A stretch of 64,000 bases of DNA from Pseudomonas sp. P8_241. GTDB lineage: Bacteria > Pseudomonadota > Gammaproteobacteria > Pseudomonadales > Pseudomonadaceae. A program made the translations under genes and the position numbers. Every line of letters begins with the position of its first letter. The stretch's first letter is position 1. Below are positions 46,263 through 53,976 of this stretch, piece by piece. The notes beneath the pieces are model-generated. The model had not been told where the DNA came from. It saw nothing but the letters and a program-made list of their open reading frames with translations, and did not search any database. The DNA lies in assembly GCF_034008315.1 (NCBI RefSeq), contig NZ_CP125377.1, positions 4,214,501 through 4,278,500 on the forward strand, written 5' to 3'.

Positions 46263-46379
46263 TGTAGGAGCTGGCTTGTCGGGTCGCCGCATCGCAGCGA
46301 TGGGCGTTAACGATAACGCAGGTGAACTGGATAAACGCGGCGTACTTGGGTTCATCGCCAGCAAGCCGGCTCCTACGGG
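46263..46379. repeat. REP/BIME pair
   Basis: TGTAGGAGCTGGCTTGTCGG and inverted GCCAGCAAGCCGGCTCCTACGG around a spacer with GCGTTAACGATAACGCAG. Confidence 0.8.
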
Positions 46380-46403
46380 TTTCCGGGATTGGGTGGTGAA
46401 CCC

Positions 46404-46439
46404 AAAAAACGGGACTGGAGCGGCACAGGCTCCAGTCCC
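46404..46439 (-). terminator. Terminator of the BASS-family transporter gene
   Basis: GGGACTGGAGC (46411-46421) and GCTCCAGTCCC (46429-46439) form an 11-bp perfect stem. On the reverse strand a T6 run follows (A's 46404-46409). It sits 7 bases after the transporter stop. Confidence 0.85.
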
Positions 46440-46445
46440 AACTCA

Positions 46446-47444
46446 TCAAGGATCAACCTGAGCCATCAGCTCGGGAATCGACTCCGGTCGTTTGGCATAG
46501 CGCTGCGCCAACACTGCACACACCATCAATTGAATCTGGTGAAACAGCATCAGTGGCAAAATCAACAAGCCAATCGTGCTGCCAGCGAACAACACCTGCG
46601 CCATCGGCACGCCGGTCGCCAGGCTTTTCTTTGAGCCGCAGAAGAGAATGGTGATGCGGTCTTCCTGATTGAAGCCGAAGGCTTTGCCGAGCACCGTCGA
46701 CGCCAGCAACACCAACGCCAGAACGATGCAGCAAACCACCACCAACCCGACCAGATCCAGCAACGGAATCTGGTGCCAGATGCCTTCGATCACTGCTTCG
46801 CTGAATGCGCCGTAGACCACCAGCAGGATCGAGCCCTGGTCGACGAATTTCAGCCAGCTCTTGTTGCGTGCCACCCAGTCGCCAATCCAGCGCCGCGCAA
46901 TCTGCCCGACAATGAACGGCAGCAACAGCTGCACGCTGATCTTGAGGATGGCATCGAGGGTCGAACCGCCGTTGCCCTGAACATCCAGCAGCAACGTCAC
47001 GAGTAACGGCGTGAGAAATATCCCGAACAAACTGGACGCCGCCGCGCTGCAAATCGCCGCCGGAATATTCCCCCGCGCCAACGAAGTAAAGGCAATCGCC
47101 GATTGCACGGTCGCGGGCAGTGCACAGAGGTAGAGCATGCCCATGTACAAATCGTCGCCGATCAGCGGCGACAGCAGTGGCTTGAGCGCCAGGCCCAATA
47201 TCGGAAACAGCACAAAGGTCAGGCTGAACACCAGCAAATGCAGGCGCCAATGCCCGGCACCGGCGATGATCGACTCACGGGACAATTTGGCGCCGTGCAG
47301 AAAAAACAGCAAGGCAATGGCGATGTTGGTCAGCCAGCCGAACCCGACCGCCACCTGACCGCTGGCGGGCAGCAGGCTGGCAAGAATTACCACGCCGATC
47401 AGGGTCAGGGTGAAGTTGTCGGGTAATAAACGGGGGCGGGTCAT
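46446..47444 (-). CDS. Bile acid:sodium symporter (BASS/SBF-like, YfeH type) family transporter
   Basis: The protein has 332 residues from ATG 47444 (MTRPRLLPDNFTLTLIGVVI); an in-frame ATG four codons earlier lacks a ribosome site. About ten membrane segments. FLHGAKLSRESIIAGAGHWR, LPATVQSAIAFTSLARGNIP and FCGSKKSLATGVPMAQVLF are the SBF-like (PF13593) signatures. Substrates in bacteria are mostly unknown organic anions. It is divergent from an AraC regulator 73 bases away, probably its controller. Confidence 0.9.
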   Translation of the reverse strand: MTRPRLLPDNFTLTLIGVVILASLLPASGQVAVGFGWLTNIAIALLFFLHGAKLSRESIIAGAGHWRLHLLVFSLTFVLFPILGLALKPLLSPLIGDDLYMGMLYLCALPATVQSAIAFTSLARGNIPAAICSAAASSLFGIFLTPLLVTLLLDVQGNGGSTLDAILKISVQLLLPFIVGQIARRWIGDWVARNKSWLKFVDQGSILLVVYGAFSEAVIEGIWHQIPLLDLVGLVVVCCIVLALVLLASTVLGKAFGFNQEDRITILFCGSKKSLATGVPMAQVLFAGSTIGLLILPLMLFHQIQLMVCAVLAQRYAKRPESIPELMAQVDP

Positions 47445-47517
47445 GGGCTTGATCATCCGGGGGTTGCCAGTGCGTGAAAGCGACTCTAACGTGCCTGATC
47501 ATTACCGACTAACGCCG

Positions 47518-48318
47518 ATGAGCCAGCCGATGCCGCCTAAAGGACATGACAAAAGCGTTCGACGCACTATCCCGGGCCTGTCCAGCCTGCCGCGCCCCCT
47601 CTACGGTCGAACCGAATCGCTGCCCAATCGGGCCCTTACCCGGCGCCATAGCCATCCTTGGGTGCAGTTGTCGTATGCGATTCAAGGTGTGCTGGAAATA
47701 CAGACCGGCGCCGGGCGTTTCGTCGCCCCACCGGAGCGTGCGGTGTGGATTCCGGCGGGCATGCCGCACCGGGTGTTCAGCTCGCCGCGTACCGAGATGC
47801 GCAGTTTGTATATCGATTGCAGCGTGTCGACGTGGGCACCACCGGGGTGTCATGTGCTGGGCGTCAGCGACCTGTTGCGCGAGTTGATCCGCGCTTTCAG
47901 CCAGGTTCCGGTGGAGTACGATCAGAGCGGGCCGCACGGCCGGTTGGCTCAGGTGATTCTTGACCAGTTGGCTGAAGCGCCGCAGATCGACTTGATGCTG
48001 CCCCTGCCTCAGGACAGTCGCTTGCGGCAAATCGCCCAAAGCCTGGAATCACACCCGGAGCAACAAACCACGCTCAGTCACTGGAGCGAAAAATTCGGCG
48101 TGACCGAGAAAACCCTCAGCCGCCTGTTCCAGCGCGACACCGGCCTGACTTTCCGCGCCTGGCGCCAGCGCTTGCGGTTACTCGGGGCGCTGACGCCGCT
48201 GGAGCAAGGTGAGCGAGTCACCGACGTGGCGCTCGCTTGCGGCTACGATTCGACATCGGCGTTTATCGCCGCTTTTCGTCAGCAGTTTGGTGAGACGCCT
48301 GGAGAATTCTTCCGCTGA
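47518..48318 (+). CDS. AraC family transcriptional regulator (cupin N-domain)
   Basis: The protein has 266 residues from ATG 47518. The N-terminal cupin reads RRHSHPWVQLSYAIQGVLEI, VAPPERAVWIPAGMPHRVF. The two C-terminal helix-turn-helices read TTLSHWSEKFGVTEKTLSRL, FQRDTGLTFRAWRQRLRLL, and VTDVALACGYDSTSAFIAAF. It is a NimR/YqhC-like layout. It is divergent from the BASS transporter and most likely regulates it. Confidence 0.9.
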   Translation: MSQPMPPKGHDKSVRRTIPGLSSLPRPLYGRTESLPNRALTRRHSHPWVQLSYAIQGVLEIQTGAGRFVAPPERAVWIPAGMPHRVFSSPRTEMRSLYIDCSVSTWAPPGCHVLGVSDLLRELIRAFSQVPVEYDQSGPHGRLAQVILDQLAEAPQIDLMLPLPQDSRLRQIAQSLESHPEQQTTLSHWSEKFGVTEKTLSRLFQRDTGLTFRAWRQRLRLLGALTPLEQGERVTDVALACGYDSTSAFIAAFRQQFGETPGEFFR

Positions 48319-48331
48319 ACATGGCGGGTCA

Positions 48332-49141
48332 TCATCTGTCCTTCACCACTACCCACGTGAAACACATCGGCACCTGCGCCTCTTGCCGCTCATAGCGGTC
48401 ATAGAGTTCTTCGCGATTGGAGTGTGGGTATTCCTTGAAGTGGCGGATCTGCAACCCGGCCGCAATGGCCGCGCCGAACAAGTCGCCCAAGGTGTGGACG
48501 AACCAGTAGGACGGCGCAGCGGGTTGTTCGACCTTGCCTTCGTAGACGATCGGCTCATGCTGCACGAAAGGCTCTTGGCGAAAGTATGAAGTGGCCAGGC
48601 GAAAAGGATCGCTCGCCTCTGGATCGAGCAATTCCAGGAACGGGTGGGTCTCGTACACCACCAGTGCACCGCCTGGCTTCAATGCCTGCGCCACATGGCG
48701 AAAGAATTCGCCGATGTCGGGCATCCAGTTCAGGACGCCGATGGTGATCAGCGCCACGTCGAAGCGCTCATGCAGTTCAACGGGCAGACGGTGGATGTCG
48801 GCCTCGATGAATTGCGGCGCATGAGGTGAGTGCGCTGCCAGTTCCCGCGCCTGTTGGAGAAAGGCCTCGGACTGGTCGACGCCCACCACATGGCGTGCAC
48901 CCAACGCAAACAGCGACAGACTTTCGCGGCCGTTGTTGCAACCCAGTTGCACCACGTCCTTGCCCTCGATTCCTACCTGAATCAGCAACTTGGTCAGGGT
49001 GTCGTCCAGGCAGGAAAAATCCGTCTGCGCCACTGCGTGCAACAGGGGTTGCCAGTCAGGGCCGTTTTTATGATGTCGAGCGGAGTCATTCCAGGCCTCA
49101 CGATTGCTCGCGATGGCGTTTTCGTTTGTCGGCATTTCCAT
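48332..49141 (-). CDS. Class I SAM-dependent methyltransferase
   Basis: The protein has 269 residues behind GGAGCGTGCA. VVQLGCNNGRESLSLFALGA is motif I, GVDQSEAFLQQARELA the ribose-binding acid, FIEADIHRLP motif II, and LKPGGALVVYETHPFLELLD motif III. The generic fold does not reveal the acceptor. It ends 13 bases from the convergent AraC gene, and its 5' side faces a small secreted protein. Confidence 0.85.
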   Translation of the reverse strand: MEMPTNENAIASNREAWNDSARHHKNGPDWQPLLHAVAQTDFSCLDDTLTKLLIQVGIEGKDVVQLGCNNGRESLSLFALGARHVVGVDQSEAFLQQARELAAHSPHAPQFIEADIHRLPVELHERFDVALITIGVLNWMPDIGEFFRHVAQALKPGGALVVYETHPFLELLDPEASDPFRLATSYFRQEPFVQHEPIVYEGKVEQPAAPSYWFVHTLGDLFGAAIAAGLQIRHFKEYPHSNREELYDRYERQEAQVPMCFTWVVVKDR

Positions 49142-49312
49142 TGCACGCTCCAGCGCTTCGGGGTTTTCGATTGACCGAGCCGAGTCTAGATCACCCTAAT
49201 TCCGGGAGTTGTTGCGAAGGTGTAATCCATGCAGCACCAACATCCGCCCACGGGAACGCTATAGTTAATGGCCTTGGGGAATTGCGGGAAAACCGAAATC
49301 GCAGGTGTTGCC

Positions 49313-49696
49313 ATGAAAAAAGCCGATCTGACGCTGCTGTTCGCCCTTTGTCTGACTGCTGTCTTGAGTGCCCACGCCGACGACGCGCCGATGCAAACCG
49401 ACAGCTACAGCAGCGAGTTCAACTATTACGGCGCCGACCAGCCCTTTGCCCATCCTGTCCCGCCGAGCATCAGCACGGTGCCGCCGGGGGCGTACATCCC
49501 CACCTCGCCCGGTGATTTCATTCCGGTTTCAAGCGAGCACGTGTTTTCCGACTCGCGCCTGCCCACGGTGGCCGATGCCACCGTTCGCGTGTTCATCCGC
49601 TCCTATGATCCAGAGCGCGGCATCTACGTGAACCAGGAAGTCGACGATCCCGGTTGCGTGCAGGCGTGCTTAAGACAAGGCCCGCTGATGCAGTGA
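49313..49696 (+). CDS. Small secreted protein of unknown function next to mnxR
   Basis: The protein has 127 residues from ATG 49313. Signal peptide MKKADLTLLFALCLTAVLSA, HA. The mature part is proline- and tyrosine-rich (YYGADQPFAHPVPPSISTVP, GAYIPTSPGD), then VRVFIRSYDPERGIYVNQEV and two cysteines in DPGCVQACL. No family recognised. Its stop is 3 bases from the end of the convergent sigma-54 regulator. Cys pair and PPxAYIP pattern could suit a periplasmic or matrix-associated protein. Confidence 0.7.
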   Translation: MKKADLTLLFALCLTAVLSAHADDAPMQTDSYSSEFNYYGADQPFAHPVPPSISTVPPGAYIPTSPGDFIPVSSEHVFSDSRLPTVADATVRVFIRSYDPERGIYVNQEVDDPGCVQACLRQGPLMQ

Positions 49697-49699
49697 GTT

Positions 49700-51130
49700 C
49701 TACCACTGGCGTTTGTCCGGACGCGCCAGGCCGAGCTTTTCAATCCGGTAACGCAGCATGTCGCGACTCAGGCCCAACAGGCGCGCCGATTTGGTGACGT
49801 TCCAGTCGGTCTTGTCGAGCATCTTGCGCACCATGTCACGTTCAACTTCCGGCAGGTTCATCGACTCGGTGCCGTTGTAGGACGGTCGCTGATCGCTGGG
49901 CGGCATCTCATGCTGAAACATCGGCGGCTCGTCCACCAGGCTCAGGCAGACGTTCAGTTGATGGGCGGCAACCGTGTCGCTTTGCGCCAGCAACACGGTT
50001 TGCTCCAGCATGTTGCGCAATTCCCGCACGTTGCCCGGCCAGCTGTAGCTGAGCAGCAGCTCTTCGGCCTGGTCGCTGAAATGCAGGTTCGGCTTGCCGT
50101 AGCGCTTGCCATGGGTGGCCAGAAAGTGCCGGGCCAGCAGCAGGATGTCAGCGCCTCGGGCATACAGACGCGGGACCTTGATCGAAATGATGCGCAGGCG
50201 GAAAAACAGATCGCGACGGAATTTTCCTTGCTGAACCATTTGCTCGAGGTTGCAGTTGGTGGCGCTGATCACCCGCAGGTCGACCTTGCGTTCCTTCACC
50301 GAGCCAACCCGGCGAATGGTCCGGTCTTCCAGCAGTTTGAGCAGTTTGGCTTGCAGCAGCAGGTCCATTTCACCAATTTCATCGAGAAACAGCGTGCCGC
50401 CGTCGGCGGCTTCCACCAACCCGAGTCGACGATCCTTGGCGTCGGTAAAGGCGCCCTTCTCATGCCCGAACAGTTCCGACTCCACCAGATTGGAGGGGAT
50501 GGAGGCACAGTTGAATTCAATGAACGGGCCTTTGCTGCGCGGCCCGTCAAAGTGCAGTGCCCGGGCCACCAGTTCCTTGCCGGTGCCCGTCTCGCCTTCG
50601 ACGAGCACGGGCGGCAGATCACTGTTGGCCATGCGCCGCTCGGCGTCGAGCAACTGGGCGATGGTGCCCTTGAGGTAAGCCATCGGCGCCGACTCGCCAA
50701 TCAATGCCTGCACCCCGGATTTCTGGGCTTCGCGCTCCTGATAGAACGACAGCGTGCGCTCCATGCGGTCCGTGGCCAGCGCCTTGTCGAGTAACAGCTT
50801 GAGCTCCGGCAGAGCCACCGGTTTGGTCACGTAATGGAAAGCGCCCTCTTTCATCGCGACCACGGCGTCTTCGACGTTGCCATAGCCGGTCATCATGATC
50901 ACTTTCAGATCCGGCGCGCTGATGCGCAACTTCTGGATCAGGTCGTGACCACTCATGCCCGGCAACGAGTTGTCGGTCAGTACCACGTCCGGAAGGAAAG
51001 AACCCAATTGCTCCAGTGCGTCTTCAGCCGAATGGCAGACGGTCACCTCGAAGTCCTTTCGCTCCAGGTAGGTCTGAATATTCCCGGCAAGGATTTCGTC
51101 ATCCTCGACCAGCAGAATGCTGTGCTCCAT
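49700..51130 (-). CDS. mnxR: Sigma-54-dependent response regulator, MnxR-like (NtrC family)
   Basis: The protein has 476 residues behind GGAGGGGAAT. Receiver domain: ILLVEDDEILAGNIQTYLER, phospho-aspartate in VVLTDNSLPGMSG, lysine in YVTKPVALPE. AAA+ domain: Walker A VEGETGTGKELVARALHF, the sigma-54 contact motif as GAFTDA (usual form GAFTGA), Walker B DGGTLFLDEIGEMD. C-terminal Fis-type helix-turn-helix: TKSARLLGLSRDMLRYRIEK. It overlaps the kinase gene by 32 bases. The arrangement with two related kinases around a SCO1 gene matches my recollection of MnxR, the activator of Mn(II) oxidation in P. putida GB-1. The name rests on context and architecture. Confidence 0.8.
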   Translation of the reverse strand: MEHSILLVEDDEILAGNIQTYLERKDFEVTVCHSAEDALEQLGSFLPDVVLTDNSLPGMSGHDLIQKLRISAPDLKVIMMTGYGNVEDAVVAMKEGAFHYVTKPVALPELKLLLDKALATDRMERTLSFYQEREAQKSGVQALIGESAPMAYLKGTIAQLLDAERRMANSDLPPVLVEGETGTGKELVARALHFDGPRSKGPFIEFNCASIPSNLVESELFGHEKGAFTDAKDRRLGLVEAADGGTLFLDEIGEMDLLLQAKLLKLLEDRTIRRVGSVKERKVDLRVISATNCNLEQMVQQGKFRRDLFFRLRIISIKVPRLYARGADILLLARHFLATHGKRYGKPNLHFSDQAEELLLSYSWPGNVRELRNMLEQTVLLAQSDTVAAHQLNVCLSLVDEPPMFQHEMPPSDQRPSYNGTESMNLPEVERDMVRKMLDKTDWNVTKSARLLGLSRDMLRYRIEKLGLARPDKRQW

Positions 51131-52592
51131 ATTCCCCTCCCGATGCCACTTTGAAATTGAGACACACGCGGGTTCCTTCCTGCTCTTGACTGGTCAGTTC
51201 GACCGAGCCTTCAAAACGCTCCATTATTCTTTTGACCAATGCCAGGCCGACGCCCAACCCGCCTTGCTTGGTGGTAAAAAACGGCTTGAAGACCATTTGC
51301 TGCTGCTGCCTGGACATGCCCTTGCCGGTATCGGTCAGGGCCATGCGCAGCGTCCCGGGGCTGGGCGAATCGATATCGATCGTCAACACTCCGCCCTTGG
51401 GCATCGCCTCCAGCGCATTGGCAAACAGGCTATTGAGAATTTGCGTCAGCAGCACCTGTTGGCTGACGACCGGTGGAACACTTTGCGGGGTGAACCGTAC
51501 TTCGACGTTAGAACGCCTGATCAAGGGTTCGAAGGCACTCAAGGTATCTTCGAGCGCCAGGCTCAGATCGACCGTCTCATGGTCGTCATTCATCGGCCGC
51601 AACGACATCAGCAAATCGCGGACCCAACGCGACATTCGGTCCACCTGGCTGATGATGTCGCCAATATTCTTCTGCGCGGTCTGGCTGGCGATTTCCTGGG
51701 CCAGTTCGGCGCTGGAGCGGATATTGGCCAGTGGATTGCGCAGGCTGTGCGCGACGGCCGAGGACATTTCCCCGAGGGCGACAAAGGTTTCGTTGGCAAT
51801 CAATTGTTTCTGCTGGCTCTGCAGGAGCATGGCTGCGCGGCGCACAATCCAGAACAATCCCAGGTAAATCGCCGCCCCACCGATCAGGGTGGCCAGCCAG
51901 ATCGACTTGAAACCCCGCTGGATACGCGCAATCAGATCCCGAGGCTCCTTGTAGATTTCCACCATGGCAATCACTTTGCTGCGGTCGGCGTTGAACATCG
52001 GGATGTAATTTTCGATGAACAGATACTCGGGCTCGCGCAGCAAACGCTGTTCCGGACGCTCTTCGTCGATCTCGTGGTAACTGGTGGACACGGCCTCTTT
52101 CATTTCGAAGGATTCGTCGAGTTCATCATCGTCCTTGATACGTACGCCGATCAGCTCGGGATTGGTCGACCAGACCACCGTGCGGTCCAGGGCGTACACC
52201 GTCGCCAGCAAAATGTCCGGCAGGTGTTCCACATGGTCGAGAAACTCCACACGCGAAGACGCTCGGGCTGCCGGGCTGACATCGGGATAGGCATTGTCGT
52301 CACGCGGGTCGAGCATTTCACCCATGGTCCGGTTCGGGGTGATTCCGGCATGGCGTATCTCTGCTGCACCGATGGCTTGTATGAACTGCGCCGTCAGCAT
52401 CGAATCACGCTCGATGCTTTCATCCACCACAAAACGCGTGGAGATATAACCCAGCCCCAGCGCTACCCCAGCGATGATCAAAAAGCTTGCCAGGGAAAAC
52501 CAGCGCAACAGATTGAACTGCGGGCGCCATCCCTTGCGTTGCGCTGGCGGCAGTTGCGGCGCAGGTACTTTTTCTTGTTCCAGCATCTGCAT
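51099..52592 (-). CDS. Sensor histidine kinase, MnxS-like (operon partner of mnxR)
   Basis: The protein has 497 residues behind AGGACACCCCC. Membrane segment at about 30-50 (FSLASFLIIAGVALGLGYIS), a periplasmic domain of about 185 residues (TRFVVDESIERDSMLTAQFI), a second segment near 238-257, then the HisKA dimer domain with EMSSAVAHSLRNPLANIRSS (phospho-histidine). The HATPase has the N-box (NALEAMPKGG), DTGKGMSRQQQQ and GGLGVGLALVKRIMERFEGS. There is no PAS or HAMP. It is a clear paralogue of the kinase at 53977, most alike in the kinase core and TM1 region. A sigma-54 promoter lies 69 bases upstream of its start, implying positive autoregulation by the regulator encoded behind it. Confidence 0.9.
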   Translation of the reverse strand: MQMLEQEKVPAPQLPPAQRKGWRPQFNLLRWFSLASFLIIAGVALGLGYISTRFVVDESIERDSMLTAQFIQAIGAAEIRHAGITPNRTMGEMLDPRDDNAYPDVSPAARASSRVEFLDHVEHLPDILLATVYALDRTVVWSTNPELIGVRIKDDDELDESFEMKEAVSTSYHEIDEERPEQRLLREPEYLFIENYIPMFNADRSKVIAMVEIYKEPRDLIARIQRGFKSIWLATLIGGAAIYLGLFWIVRRAAMLLQSQQKQLIANETFVALGEMSSAVAHSLRNPLANIRSSAELAQEIASQTAQKNIGDIISQVDRMSRWVRDLLMSLRPMNDDHETVDLSLALEDTLSAFEPLIRRSNVEVRFTPQSVPPVVSQQVLLTQILNSLFANALEAMPKGGVLTIDIDSPSPGTLRMALTDTGKGMSRQQQQMVFKPFFTTKQGGLGVGLALVKRIMERFEGSVELTSQEQEGTRVCLNFKVASGGEYGAQHSAGRG

Positions 52593-52660
52593 GGGGGTGT
52601 CCTGGGGTCCTGGAAATCCAGCCTTTTCAGCCGCTTCGAATCAGTGTAGGTAACATTGAT

Positions 52661-52676
52661 AGCAATTGAATGGCCA
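52661..52676 (-). promoter_or_regulatory. Sigma-54 promoter of the kinase-mnxR operon
   Basis: On the reverse strand TGGCCATTCAATTGCT fits TGGCAC-N5-TTGCW with exact GG-N10-GC spacing. It lies in the 101-base gap between the SCO1 gene and the kinase, 69 bases before the kinase ATG. Confidence 0.7.
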
Positions 52677-52693
52677 ACGTAAGTATTTCGACA

Positions 52694-53818
52694 CTATTGC
52701 ACCTGCGTCATGTCCTTGGGTGCGACTGCATGATGATGCTCTTGCTCATCGTTACCACTGGCCAGTGGTGTCACCGGCGGATGCTGGCGATCGGTTTCTG
52801 CCTGCAGAAATTCGATGATCGACTGAGCCGAATGCTCATCGATGCGCAAGTTGGGCATCGGGATCTTGTTGAAGCGCTCGAACATTTGCATCGCAATCGG
52901 GTCTTTTTCCGCCAGCATGCGGTCCGGCTCACGGATCCAGCGGTTGAGCCAGGCCGGATCGCGTTGACGGGTCACGCCGATCAGGTCCGGGCCGATGCTG
53001 CGCAGTCCGATGCCCTGTCCGTCCATTGGCCCCAGGCTGTGACACGACGCGCAGCGGGTGCGGAACAGTTCTTCGCCATTGCTCGGCGGGCGAATTTGCG
53101 GCGCATTGGCGTAGCTTTCTGAAACGCTCTGCTGCTTCCAGTTATGCAAGGTGTTGGCCAGCTGGTCCGCCAGAATCCAGGGGTTCTCGAACGGCGATGC
53201 TTTCATCCAGCGCCCCGTGGCCTGGTTGCCGACGATCAGGCTCAAGTTGTGGTCCTTGCTGCGTCCGTTATCGACGCCTTCGATGAACAATCCGAGTTTC
53301 TGCCGCAGTTCGGTGACGTCGGCAAACTCCCCGGTGAGGAACTGCCAGCCCGGTCCGACCTGGAAACGTTGCGAGTAAGCCTTGAGCACCTCGGGTGTGT
53401 CGCTCAAGGGATCGATGCTGATGGAGTAAAAGAAGATGTCCTTGCCGACCCGATCCCCCAGCAGCTTCTGCACCTGGCGCAGACGCGCGGTTTCCAGCGG
53501 GCAGGAGTCACTGCACGAGGTGAAGATGAAATTGATCACCACCACCTTGCCCTTGATCATGTCATCGAAAAAATGCACCTGCCGACCGTCCTGATCGGTC
53601 AACAGCGTGTTGGGAAAGTAGTCGGCACCCCACGGCGTGGCGGAGTCGACGACAGCTGTAGAAGGCGGCTCGGCGACCGGTGCGGGTGTGGGCGGCGCTG
53701 GGTTGGCGACTAGCATGCGGCTCGCCAGCAACCCGGTCACCAGCACCAATATGAGGTGCATACCCAAGGCACGAGCGCGCGGAGTTTGCTTCGCCAGGTC
53801 GAGCGCTTTTTTGTCCAT
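52694..53818 (-). CDS. SCO1/SenC-cytochrome c fusion protein
   Basis: The protein has 374 residues from ATG 53818. An N-terminal membrane anchor (ALGMHLILVLVTGLLASRML) and a proline-rich linker precede a thioredoxin-fold SCO domain (about residues 65-230). Its copper/thiol motif is FTSCSDSCPLETAR, and the distal histidine lies in KDHNLSLIVG. A c-type cytochrome domain follows: heme site RCASCHSLGP, and methionine ligand candidates in IPMPNLR. The C-terminus is histidine-rich (EHHHAVAP). Both domains face the periplasm. SCO proteins deliver copper or act as thiol-redox factors. Here, between two Mnx-like kinases and behind its own sigma-54 promoter, a role in redox sensing or copper loading of a multicopper Mn oxidase is plausible. 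Confidence 0.88.
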   Translation of the reverse strand: MDKKALDLAKQTPRARALGMHLILVLVTGLLASRMLVANPAPPTPAPVAEPPSTAVVDSATPWGADYFPNTLLTDQDGRQVHFFDDMIKGKVVVINFIFTSCSDSCPLETARLRQVQKLLGDRVGKDIFFYSISIDPLSDTPEVLKAYSQRFQVGPGWQFLTGEFADVTELRQKLGLFIEGVDNGRSKDHNLSLIVGNQATGRWMKASPFENPWILADQLANTLHNWKQQSVSESYANAPQIRPPSNGEELFRTRCASCHSLGPMDGQGIGLRSIGPDLIGVTRQRDPAWLNRWIREPDRMLAEKDPIAMQMFERFNKIPMPNLRIDEHSAQSIIEFLQAETDRQHPPVTPLASGNDEQEHHHAVAPKDMTQVQ

Positions 53819-53859
53819 CACCAGCCGCCTCGAAGTCGTGAAGGGGGTGCTGGTGGTTT

Positions 53860-53875
53860 TGCAAGGATCTCGCCA
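53860..53875 (-). promoter_or_regulatory. Sigma-54 promoter of the SCO1-cytochrome c gene
   Basis: On the reverse strand TGGCGAGATCCTTGCA fits the -24/-12 consensus with exact GG-N10-GC spacing, 42 bases before the ATG. About 100 bases upstream, CCCGTTAACGGG (53973-53984) is a perfect 12-bp palindrome, and TCCCCAGTC / TCCCCAAGTC repeats lie between, so activator sites may be here. Confidence 0.72.
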
Positions 53876-53976
53876 GATTTGTAACCGGCTTATACAAATT
53901 TGTTTACACAACCAAAACAATGGCTTAACAACATCAAACTGCCATGACTTGGGGACCGACTGGGGATTGGCACCCG

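Noticed and set aside
51117..52649. Forward frame opposite the kinase gene
   Set aside because: Shadow of a gene with intact histidine-kinase motifs.
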